A stretch of 10,098 nt of DNA from UMGS1002 sp045586785. GTDB lineage: Bacteria > Bacillota > Clostridia > Oscillospirales > CAG-272. The translations under genes were made by a program, and so were the position numbers. A model generated the notes under the pieces. It made no database searches and was not told the origin of the DNA. It worked only from the letters and a program-made list of their open reading frames with translations. This document shows positions 1 to 5,097 of the stretch, one piece after another. The DNA lies in the NCBI GenBank assembly GCA_045586785.1, contig JAZNBA010000088.1, positions 1 to 10,098 on the forward strand. The letters are read 5' to 3'. The first letter of the stretch is position 1, and each line of letters opens with the position of its first letter.

Positions 1-24
1 CTTTCCGCTTCTTTCCGTGAACAT
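1..24 (-). CDS. 5' end of a leftward gene, cut by the window edge
   Basis: Only eight codons are visible, reading MFTERSGK. An ATG at 24..22 is preceded by a GGAGGA ribosome binding site (36..31) six bases upstream, and a near-consensus promoter lies at 85..57. Start, ribosome binding site and promoter together make this a convincing gene start, although the product cannot be identified from eight residues. The gene is not part of the operon of the next leftward gene: it has its own promoter and is separated from it by two hairpins. Confidence 0.7.
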
Positions 25-56
25 AGGGGTTCCTCCAAACTTCTTGTTACTCCTTT

Positions 57-85
57 ATTATACCATGTTTCAAATCCTCTGTAAA
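57..85 (-). promoter_or_regulatory. Sigma-A promoter of the gene at the left edge
   Basis: On the minus strand, TTTACA (85..80) is followed after exactly 17 bases by TATAAT (62..57). A TG one base before the -10 box makes it an extended -10. The start of transcription would fall near position 50, giving a leader of about 25 bases that carries the GGAGGA site. Confidence 0.85.
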
Positions 86-90
86 GTACG

Positions 91-126
91 ACAAAGGGCT
101 CAGAACCGTTGCCCTGAACCCTTTGT
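91..126. other. Intergenic hairpin
   Basis: ACAAAGGG (91-98) pairs with CCCTTTGT (119-126), and after one mismatch TCAG (100-103) pairs with CTGA (114-117). There is no T-run on either side, so on its own it is not a canonical terminator. It lies between the promoter of the left-edge gene and the hairpin at 137-168, downstream of the membrane nucleosidase gene. Confidence 0.6.
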
Positions 127-136
127 CAGTGATCTG

Positions 137-168
137 AATCCCGACGGATTTAATCTGTCGGGATTTTT
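137..168 (+). terminator. Hairpin with T-run, in rightward orientation
   Basis: AATCCCGACGGAT (137-149, one G-T wobble) pairs with its counterpart ending at 165, leaving a three-base loop. A run of five T follows (164-168) on the plus strand. It therefore reads as an intrinsic terminator for rightward transcription, yet the window has no rightward gene upstream of it. In the leftward direction it lies just after the stop of the membrane nucleosidase gene, where the hairpin could stabilise a 3' end but has no U-run. Confidence 0.55.
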
Positions 169-170
169 GC

Positions 171-1253
171 TTACTGCTCGATTATCTTAATTATCTCTTG
201 AATATGGCGCGAGATGACCGAGTTTACGTTGCCCTCGAATTCATCAACGTCGCCGCCGTCCGATATTATTTTTACTACCGTAACGGGTACGTTGTGGGCG
301 CGGCAAGCGGAGACAACGGCGTATGCCTCCATTTCCACGATGCCGTCGTCGGCGCGGTGGTCGGTGACAAAGGTGGAATACGTGTAGCAAGGGATGGGGT
401 TCTCAACCTCGGCGGTGTTGACACCTGCGGGGTCCTTGGTGGAAATATCCATCATGGACAGATCAAAATCACCGTCGTAAAATACGTTGGGAAGGACCAG
501 TTCGCCGGGGGCAAAGCGACCGCCCGTGCAGCCGCAGGTGCCTATGTTGACTATACGTCGGCAGCCCTTGGAGATAAGAATGGAGGTAGCGGCGCCCGCC
601 GACATTTTGCCCATGCCGGAAACGGCGGCGATAATATTTGAGTCGGGACGGTAGTAAACGGAATATCCGTTGACGATGTTTTTTTCGAAATCGTCAAGGC
701 GCAGTACCTGACGCGCTTCGTCCTCCATGGCGAATACTATGCCTGTGGGTGTAGCTTGGGTGACGTTCGCGGTCTCCGGGGTAATCTTGGGCGCTTTGCT
801 CGGTGCTTTGACAGGGCGACTTGCGGCGCGTTGCATAAAATACGCGGCTATGAGCGCGCCAATTATCCAACAGTGCACGCCGATATCGATAAGATAGCTG
901 AGGTCGTCTTTATAAAATAACAGCCAGACACCAACGCTTATGTCAACAAACATAATGGCTGCGGCACATATAAGCCAGCCGGGGCGGCGGTACGAAAACA
1001 AAAGGCACAGTATCAGCAGGGCAAAGCATATGACTATCAGCGCGATGCTGTAATAGCGAAAGCTGACCAGCCCCGTTGATATGTAAGATGCCTCTCCGCC
1101 CACAAGCAGGCGTTGCGGAAGCAAAAACGAAAAGCAGATAGTGCTGTACGAGCCTGTCAGCGTTAATATCATATTGGCAAGTGTAATTATAAGCACCGCA
1201 CTTATATGGTGACGGAACAGCTCGGTAAATATTTTAAGTATACTTTTTTTCAT
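171..1253 (-). CDS. Membrane protein fused to an MTA/SAH nucleosidase-like domain
   Basis: The 360-residue product has two parts. Residues 1-140 hold about four hydrophobic helices (near 17-37, 68-86, 93-113 and 118-138). A Pro/Thr/Ala-rich linker follows at about 141-169. Residues 170-360 match the nucleoside phosphorylase/MTAN fold: GIVFAMEDEA corresponds to the E. coli MTAN start containing Glu12 (here E179), SGMGK to the SGIGK loop, VNIGTCG to the INTGSAG loop, VEMEAYA holds the base-proximal Glu (E309), and ISDGGD holds the catalytic Asp (D332). The catalytic set looks intact, so hydrolysis of a purine nucleoside such as methylthioadenosine or S-adenosylhomocysteine is plausible, but the substrate is not proven. 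Classical MTAN is a soluble protein of about 230 residues, and here the domain is shorter (about 190), with the region before VEME compressed. The N-terminus should place the catalytic part in the cytoplasm. The ATG has an AAAGGAA site seven bases upstream. Confidence 0.8.
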   Translation of the reverse strand: MKKSILKIFTELFRHHISAVLIITLANMILTLTGSYSTICFSFLLPQRLLVGGEASYISTGLVSFRYYSIALIVICFALLILCLLFSYRRPGWLICAAAIMFVDISVGVWLLFYKDDLSYLIDIGVHCWIIGALIAAYFMQRAASRPVKAPSKAPKITPETANVTQATPTGIVFAMEDEARQVLRLDDFEKNIVNGYSVYYRPDSNIIAAVSGMGKMSAGAATSILISKGCRRIVNIGTCGCTGGRFAPGELVLPNVFYDGDFDLSMMDISTKDPAGVNTAEVENPIPCYTYSTFVTDHRADDGIVEMEAYAVVSACRAHNVPVTVVKIISDGGDVDEFEGNVNSVISRHIQEIIKIIEQ

Positions 1254-1282
1254 TTGTTAATTCCTTTGCGTTTTATGCATTC

Positions 1283-1311
1283 AGTATAACACGGCGCGCC
1301 GCTTTTGTCAA
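1283..1311 (-). promoter_or_regulatory. Sigma-A promoter of the membrane nucleosidase gene
   Basis: A perfect TTGACA (1311..1306) and TATACT (1288..1283) are 17 bases apart on the minus strand, followed by the AAAGGAA ribosome binding site at 1267..1261. The spacer contains a perfect 10-base palindrome, CGGCGCGCCG (1292-1301), which could be an operator or could simply be chance. The gene is thus transcribed independently of the small-gene cluster to its right, although I see no terminator between them and read-through is possible. Confidence 0.85.
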
Positions 1312-1332
1312 TGATGAAGTAAAAAATAAAGC

Positions 1333-1770
1333 CTACTTATAAAACAGCAAAAGCATGAGCATAAGCAGTGTGTCGGTGTCGCGCTCACCCTGGGATACCA
1401 AAAACATAAGACCTATCAGCAAAAGTTCCTCAAAGCCGATGTTTATGCCGTCACTTTCCCCGAAAAATGGGGGTATGAGCGAGGACAAAATGCCGCGGGG
1501 CGGCGTTGGGCGTTCAAGCTTTGCGGCGGTGACGGTTGGCTCCTCGGGCGGTGCGGCGTCTGTCGCTTCTGCAGCCTCGGCATTTTGGACGCGTTGCTCG
1601 GTGTCTGCCTGTTCTTCGGGAGGCAGAAGCATCGGCTCTGCCGAGGGCTCAGGCTCGGCGATTTTGGGCGGCGGGATCGGTGGGGACTCGGAAAATGCCG
1701 TTCCGCTGTAATTGCGCGGCGGCTTGACATAGGGGGAGCGTCGGGGCGAATATATATCCTTTGAGTACAT
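1333..1770 (-). CDS. Proline-rich protein with hydrophobic C-terminus, unknown function
   Basis: 145 residues. About residues 20-95 are low-complexity, rich in Pro, Glu and Ala. The C-terminus (about 113-145) begins FEELLLIGLMFLVSQ, breaks at an acidic/polar GERDTDT, and ends in a second Leu/Met-rich stretch. This might be two short membrane or hydrophobic-surface helices separated by a polar turn. There is no signal peptide. The ATG at 1770..1768 has a GAAAGG site about ten bases upstream. The gene starts 19 bases after the stop of the previous gene, so it is probably the last gene of the operon. Short proteins with this Leu-rich ending and an acidic break seem common in Oscillospiraceae genomes, which is a recollection rather than a search result. 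No function can be assigned. Confidence 0.65.
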   Translation of the reverse strand: MYSKDIYSPRRSPYVKPPRNYSGTAFSESPPIPPPKIAEPEPSAEPMLLPPEEQADTEQRVQNAEAAEATDAAPPEEPTVTAAKLERPTPPRGILSSLIPPFFGESDGINIGFEELLLIGLMFLVSQGERDTDTLLMLMLLLFYK

Positions 1771-1789
1771 AGCTATCCGGCCTTTCGAT

Positions 1790-2266
1790 TTACGTCAATG
1801 TGTGGAGCAGGTCGCCGATACGGTCTATTTTAATAATGTAGTCAATAGCCTCTCGGCGGCGGGGACTCATATACGGCTTGAGCGCGCACAAAAGTGCGGT
1901 GCGGTGAGCGCGGCAGGGAACGTCGGTCTTTATGGAGGCGACAGGTACCGATGGATCGTCGTTTGAAGCATCGTTTTTTTGCTCGGATCGTTCGCTGTGC
2001 TGTGCCGCACCGCCTCCGTTGCCGCCCGATAAGATAGGTGCCAGCGTTGCCATGACCTCGGGCAGCTTGGATAGCAGCTGAGGATTATTCAGCGCCGATG
2101 CCAGCCCCGACGGGGCGGCATTGCCTGGTGGCGGCGCGTCAGCAACGGTACTTTGCTCGCCGCCCGACAGTGAGCCCGCAATGGCGGAGATCTTGGCCAT
2201 AAGCTCGGGATTGGAGAGTATGGAGCTCAGCGCGTCGCCCATGTCGTTGTTGACAACGCCATCCAT
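1790..2266 (-). CDS. Small protein with duplicated NPxL repeat, unknown function
   Basis: 158 residues. Two copies of a helical motif are visible: LSNPELMAKI (17-26) and LNNPQLLSKL (59-68), each followed by a small-residue helix ending in Ser-Gly-Gly. The middle is low-complexity (Gly, Ser, Asn, Pro). The C-terminal 37 residues (122-158) form a basic, probably helical segment containing ALKPYMSPRRREAIDYIIK. There is no signal peptide or membrane segment. Its ATG overlaps the stop of the upstream gene as TAATG, and the AAGGTGG ribosome binding site lies inside that gene's last codons, implying translational coupling. I recall similar 'repeat plus LKPYLS..R..ID' proteins as unannotated in Oscillospiraceae, but know no function. 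Confidence 0.7.
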   Translation of the reverse strand: MDGVVNNDMGDALSSILSNPELMAKISAIAGSLSGGEQSTVADAPPPGNAAPSGLASALNNPQLLSKLPEVMATLAPILSGGNGGGAAQHSERSEQKNDASNDDPSVPVASIKTDVPCRAHRTALLCALKPYMSPRRREAIDYIIKIDRIGDLLHTLT

Positions 2267-2490
2267 TACCTGCCACCTTTCTTACCGCGCATAAGCTGTT
2301 CTGTGGCGAGAGCTAAATCTGCGTCGGTGGCGCTTGCGAGAGCGCGGCGGATAGAACCGATGTCGGTGCTTGTAATGTTAAAGGTAGCCAGGTCAAGTCC
2401 GTTGTCTACGGCAAGCTTTGTGATAATGAATTTAAGCTGGGAGTCGCTCATGGAGAGCAGACGGTTTATTGCGTTTCTGTCGAGTTGCAT
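2266..2490 (-). CDS. 74-residue helical protein, unknown function
   Basis: The product is predicted to be all-helical and soluble, with a basic tail (MRGKKGGR). The motif LLSMSDSQLKFIITKLA (about residues 11-27) followed by an FNIT turn and a SIRRALASATDADLA helix looks like a compact folded domain. The start ATG has a GGAAAGGAA site eight bases upstream. It is followed with a one-base TAATG overlap by the NPxL-repeat gene, so the two are almost certainly co-expressed. A possible -10 box TATACT lies at 2532..2527, 37 bases before the start, but without a good -35, so co-transcription with the DUF6809-like gene 63 bases upstream is the simpler reading. Confidence 0.7.
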   Translation of the reverse strand: MQLDRNAINRLLSMSDSQLKFIITKLAVDNGLDLATFNITSTDIGSIRRALASATDADLALATEQLMRGKKGGR

Positions 2491-2553
2491 GATGGTAGTT
2501 CCTTTCCATAGAGATGTTCTATAGTCAGTATATGCGCAAGCTCGGGGCAGTGT

Positions 2554-2817
2554 TCATTTTATCAAGGCTTCGGCGGTCAGCTTGACGCCCAAAGAAAAGC
2601 CTTCCGTGAAAATGTGCTCGGAAAGGTAATATTGAAGCTCGTGCTGTGCTTGAACGTATTTTTCAAACAGATCTTTAGCGTTGTCATCAAGGCAGTCGTC
2701 AAGCTTTGCGCTCAGCCTTTGTATCAAGTCGTTGAGCTCTTTTGTTTGCTCCGTTTGCGGCATTGGCGCTTCGTACGGATATATCTCGCCGTTCCATAGC
2801 TGTTGAATTGTGGTCAT
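2554..2817 (-). CDS. DUF6809-like small protein
   Basis: 87 residues. The N-terminal pattern (a short helix, then LWNGEIYPYE), a central run of charged helices (ELNDLIQRLSAKLDDCLDD), and an ending with F..GFSLGVKLTAEAL match what I know of DUF6809, a small family common in Clostridia and often close to Xre regulators. The function of the family is unknown. The start ATG has an AAGGAG site six bases away. The gene is divergent from the Xre repressor gene and its promoter has a palindromic operator in its spacer, so it is probably repressed by that regulator. It leads a likely four-gene operon extending left to 1333. The family assignment is from memory of motif layout. Confidence 0.7.
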   Translation of the reverse strand: MTTIQQLWNGEIYPYEAPMPQTEQTKELNDLIQRLSAKLDDCLDDNAKDLFEKYVQAQHELQYYLSEHIFTEGFSLGVKLTAEALIK

Positions 2818-2845
2818 GGTTTTTCTCCTTTTATATATAATTTGT

Positions 2846-2859
2846 CATACAAATGTGTG
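2846..2859. promoter_or_regulatory. Operator copy 1 (CATACA-AA-TGTGTG)
   Basis: An imperfect palindrome with half-sites CATACA and TGTGTG (one mismatch to TGTATG). It is the mirror of copy 2: the 16 bases starting at 2845 match the reverse complement of 2873-2888 at 15 positions. It lies at or just after the predicted start of the leftward transcript. Confidence 0.65.
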
Positions 2860-2866
2860 CAAATAT

Positions 2867-2895
2867 ATTTTAGCATACATTTGTATGATTTTCAA
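2867..2895 (-). promoter_or_regulatory. Promoter of the DUF6809-like operon
   Basis: TTGAAA (2895..2890) and TAAAAT (2872..2867) are 17 bases apart on the minus strand. The palindrome at 2874-2887 occupies almost the whole spacer, and the palindrome at 2846-2859 covers the expected transcription start near 2860. This arrangement fits direct repression by steric block. Confidence 0.75.
2874..2887. promoter_or_regulatory. Operator copy 2 (CATACA-TT-TGTATG)
   Basis: Perfect six-base half-sites CATACA and TGTATG around a two-base centre. It fills the spacer between the -35 and -10 boxes of the leftward promoter. Its starting position is 28 bases from copy 1 and 25 bases from copy 3. Confidence 0.75.
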
Positions 2896-2923
2896 GGGCA
2901 TATATGCGTATGCATGATATAAT
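2895..2923 (+). promoter_or_regulatory. Promoter of the Xre repressor gene
   Basis: A perfect TATAAT at 2918-2923 is preceded by TG one base away (2915-2916), an extended -10. The -35 position (2895-2900) reads AGGGCA, far from consensus, so activity would depend on the extended -10. The predicted start is near 2930, giving an untranslated leader of about 50 bases. Confidence 0.7.
2899..2912. promoter_or_regulatory. Operator copy 3 (CATATA-TG-CGTATG)
   Basis: It matches the CATACA-N2-TGTATG pattern at ten of twelve half-site positions. It lies immediately upstream of, and within the spacer region of, the rightward promoter of the Xre gene, where a bound repressor would give autoregulation. 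A further isolated half-site, CATACAAAT, starts at 2943 between this promoter and the gene. Confidence 0.55.
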
Positions 2924-2978
2924 CTACGTAATGCACAAAAAGCATACAAATATATTCATATAAATTGAGGTTTTAACT

Positions 2979-3197
2979 ATGAATTGTTATCAGCGCTTGA
3001 AAGATGTTCGTAATGATGCAGACCTGACACAGGCAGATATAGCCATAATATTAAATATTTCGCGTCAGCATTATTCTATGTATGAGCGAGGCGATCGAGA
3101 GTTGCCGATGCATCATTTTATAACCTTGGCGAAGTATTATAACGTCTCGCTTGACTATCTTGCGGGACTTGTGGATACGCCGAAAAAATTGTATTGA
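2979..3197 (+). CDS. Xre-family HTH repressor, 72 residues
   Basis: A single Cro/C1-type helix-turn-helix domain fills the protein. LTQADIAIILNIS (residues 16-28) gives helices 2 and 3, the recognition helix is about SRQHYSMYERG (28-38), and LPMHHFITLAKYYNVSLDYLAGL (42-64) is the classic closing helix pair ending in S.DYL.G. There is no second sensing domain, so regulation may depend on protein level, a partner or degradation. The GAGG ribosome binding site (2967-2970) is eight bases before the ATG. The gene is divergent from the DUF6809-like operon, and the intergenic palindromes suggest it represses both directions. A host chromosomal switch and a mobile-element immunity repressor are both possible, but no phage or conjugation genes are in view. 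Confidence 0.9.
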   Translation: MNCYQRLKDVRNDADLTQADIAIILNISRQHYSMYERGDRELPMHHFITLAKYYNVSLDYLAGLVDTPKKLY

Positions 3198-3211
3198 GGC
3201 GAGGCGGTATA

Positions 3212-3251
3212 AACAAACAAGGACAGAGAAAATTCTCTGTCCTTGTTTGTT
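3212..3251. terminator. Bidirectional terminator between convergent genes
   Basis: A perfect 19-base inverted repeat (3212-3230 with 3233-3251) around a two-base centre. It lies 15 bases after the Xre stop codon and 35 bases after the sulfatase stop codon. Both outgoing arms are T-rich (CCTTGTTTGTT on either strand), so it can serve the two convergent genes, although neither side has an uninterrupted T-run. Confidence 0.8.
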
Positions 3252-3259
3252 GTCGATAT

Positions 3260-3282
3260 GATATTCGCCACAGGCGAATATC
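3260..3282. repeat. Small palindromic hairpin after the sulfatase gene
   Basis: GATATTCGCC (3260-3269) and GGCGAATATC (3273-3282) form a perfect ten-base stem with a three-base loop. It sits five bases after the sulfatase stop codon, upstream of the main terminator. The TTCGCC/GGCGAA core recurs in the hairpin at 5028-5048, so it could be a copy of a short dispersed palindrome or an accessory 3'-end stabiliser. Confidence 0.6.
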
Positions 3283-3286
3283 GAGA

Positions 3287-4846
3287 TTATTTAATAAACG
3301 TATGACTATCTATCTGTCCCTTGCCGCGGACGTCCTCCTTGGAGCCGTCAAGCTCGGGGTTGACGTATTTCTCGAACCACGATTCCAGCCGCGCGCGCAT
3401 TGCGGCGATCCTTGTGGCGTAGCGCGGGTCATCAATGAGATCTCGACGCTCACCGGGGTCGTTTGTCAGGTCATAAAACTCGGAAACGCCGTCCACGCCG
3501 CGCCACACTAACTTGAAAAAGCCGTCGTCGCCGCGGGTGCAGATCATACGCGTTTTGCCGTATTCGTCGTAAACCACCGCGTCACTCTGCGCCTCGGGTG
3601 CTTTGCCCCGCAGCTCGTCGGCAAAGCTCTCGCCCGGCATATCGTCGGTTTTCTCAAAGTCAATGCCCACGAAATCAAGCAGAGTTTCGTAAAGGTCGTA
3701 GTGGGAGCGAATATTGGGCAGAACGCGGCCTGCGGGAATGGTGCCGGGGCAGGAGAACAGACCGGGCACGCAGGTAGACGTCTGGTACATATTCACGGGA
3801 TACGTGCCGTTGCCTTTGCCGAAAATGCCGTGGTGTCCCATATTGCTTCCGTTGTCGCTGGTGAACACCACAAGTGTGTCCTCGGAAATGCCGTCAGCCT
3901 CAAGGCGGTCGAGCAGGCGACCCACTGCCGCGTCCATTGCGGTGACGGCGGCAAAGTAGCCGGTCAGCGATTCCTTGCGGTATTCGCTCCAGGTCTCGCG
4001 TATGGGCGCGTATTTTGCGCGGATAAAGCGCACACCGGGGTGGGGAACAGAGCTCCACTCCGCCCAGGTTTTGTCAGCGCCCGGGCTCCACTTGTGGGGC
4101 GGCTCTTCGGGAATGGAATTGAATTCGCAGCCGCGGTACATCGCCATGTACTCCTCGGGGTGACTGCCCTCGGACCAGGGCGAGTGGGGCGCGGTGTAGT
4201 GAACGCACAGACAGAACGGCTTTTCCGTGTTGCGCTCATCAAGGAATTTCAGCGCGTTGTCGGTTATGTAGTCGGTGACGTACCGACCGGGCAGGGGACG
4301 CATTTTGCCGTCCTCAAAACCGACCTGGAAATAGTAGTCGCCGCCGCCGATGGCAAGCGTTTTCCAGTAGTCGTCAAAGCCCGCCTGGACCTGATCTGCC
4401 GCGCCTATGTGCCACTTGCCCGAAATGCCGCAGGTATATCCGTTGTCGCGGAGCACCTCGGTGAAGGTCTTGTGTCCGTCCAGATAACGTATGCCGCGGT
4501 CACCCTTGAGGGCGTGACGGGGCCAGCGGTAATCGGCGGGCGGGTCGTCCATGTTGAAGGCCTCCAGCAGATCGTCCGAGCAGGAGGACTCGTCTATTTG
4601 TCCCTTGTCCAGCCAGTCGTGGACGCCATGCGCCGAGGGTATCTTGCCCGACAGAATGGAGGCTCGGGCGGGCGAGCAGACAGGCGAGACGCAGTAAAAG
4701 TTCTCGTAGCGAACTCCTGAGGCGGCGAGACGGTCAAGGTTGGGGGTGTAAATATCGTCGTTTCCGGCGCAATGCATTGCCCACGCGCCCTGGTCGTCGG
4801 TGAGAATGAACAATATATTTTTAGGCTGTTTTTGCGTTGTGCTCAT
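3287..4846 (-). CDS. Cytoplasmic type I sulfatase (Cys-type, S1 family)
   Basis: 519 residues. It removes sulfate esters from an unidentified substrate, probably a sugar. Visible landmarks of the alkaline phosphatase-like sulfatase fold are TDDQ near the start (Asp17, Asp18, metal ligands), CSPARASILSG with Cys57 as the C-x-P-x-R residue converted to formylglycine, GKWHIG (Lys144, His146), YTAPHSPW (His221) and SDNGSNMGHHG (Asp331, Asn332, His339), followed by a Lys344 GKG motif. The active site looks complete. An anaerobic sulfatase-maturating enzyme elsewhere in the genome would be required. There is no signal peptide, so it should act on imported substrate. The start at 4846 is chosen because AAAGGAG precedes it by five to six bases; the frame stays open to 4939, but that extension runs into hairpin repeats and lacks a ribosome binding site. 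The neighbouring isomerase-like gene suggests a shared sugar pathway. No clear promoter is visible directly upstream. Confidence 0.92.
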   Translation of the reverse strand: MSTTQKQPKNILFILTDDQGAWAMHCAGNDDIYTPNLDRLAASGVRYENFYCVSPVCSPARASILSGKIPSAHGVHDWLDKGQIDESSCSDDLLEAFNMDDPPADYRWPRHALKGDRGIRYLDGHKTFTEVLRDNGYTCGISGKWHIGAADQVQAGFDDYWKTLAIGGGDYYFQVGFEDGKMRPLPGRYVTDYITDNALKFLDERNTEKPFCLCVHYTAPHSPWSEGSHPEEYMAMYRGCEFNSIPEEPPHKWSPGADKTWAEWSSVPHPGVRFIRAKYAPIRETWSEYRKESLTGYFAAVTAMDAAVGRLLDRLEADGISEDTLVVFTSDNGSNMGHHGIFGKGNGTYPVNMYQTSTCVPGLFSCPGTIPAGRVLPNIRSHYDLYETLLDFVGIDFEKTDDMPGESFADELRGKAPEAQSDAVVYDEYGKTRMICTRGDDGFFKLVWRGVDGVSEFYDLTNDPGERRDLIDDPRYATRIAAMRARLESWFEKYVNPELDGSKEDVRGKGQIDSHTFIK

Positions 4847-4884
4847 TTTTGACTCCTTTGTTGAAAAAGTTTTCGTCCGCGACT

Positions 4885-5048
4885 GTTTGCGAAGCAAACT
4901 CGCGCAAATCGCGCTTGCGCGTTTGCTTCCTTTCTTCAAAAGGTGGCGCGGTCAAGGGCGCGTAGCCCTTGTCGCCCTCCGCAGAGGGCGAAATCTCTTA
5001 TTCTTTGTAGCGCCACGGAAGGGTGAATTTTCGCCGTAAAGGCGAAAA
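4885..5048. repeat. Hairpin-rich intergenic element, probably a dispersed repeat
   Basis: A run of stem-loops fills the space between the isomerase-like and sulfatase genes: GTTTGC/GCAAAC (4885-4899); a competing larger stem GCAAA..CGCGCAA/TTGCGCG..TTTGC (4894-4926); CCTTT/AAAGG (4929-4943); CAAGGGC/GCCCTTG (4953-4971); TCGCCCTC/GAGGGCGA (4972-4991); and TTTTCGCC/GGCGAAAA (5028-5048). The 4885-4899 and 4894-4926 stems share GCAAAC and exclude each other. The block CCCTCTGCGGAGGGCGACAA on the minus strand resembles intergenic repeats I recall from gut Clostridia genomes. Only one copy lies in this window, so repetition is inferred. Confidence 0.6.
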
Positions 5049-5079
5049 GAGGGGAACCACACAAGTGGGGGGTTCCCCT
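5045..5079 (-). terminator. Intrinsic terminator of the isomerase-like gene
   Basis: On the minus strand AGGGGAACC (5079..5071) pairs perfectly with GGTTCCCCT (5058..5050), followed by C and TTTT (5048..5045). It starts 18 bases after the stop codon of the isomerase-like gene. If efficient, it separates that gene from the sulfatase, which then would need its own promoter inside the repeat element or partial read-through. Confidence 0.8.
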
Positions 5080-5097
5080 GAAATGTGTGATGCCTTT

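Noticed and set aside
198..641. A 147-codon rightward frame opposite the nucleosidase domain
   Set aside because: Shadow of the conserved nucleosidase motifs; no ribosome binding site or coherent protein features.
1790..2266. Reading the NPxL repeats as STI1/HOP co-chaperone domains
   Set aside because: The resemblance is limited to a short NPEL motif; length, low-complexity linkers and the C-terminal helix do not support that family.
2527..2532. An internal promoter before the 74-residue gene
   Set aside because: TATACT is present, but no -35 lies at a suitable distance, so it is not listed as a feature.
3701..4720. A 339-codon rightward open frame inside the sulfatase gene
   Set aside because: It is antisense to a clear sulfatase, has no ribosome binding site and its translation shows no recognisable fold; GC-rich third positions keep the frame open.
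4847..4939. A 31-residue N-terminal extension of the sulfatase
   Set aside because: The frame is open, but it runs through the hairpin element, lacks a ribosome binding site, and a strong AAAGGAG precedes the ATG at 4846.
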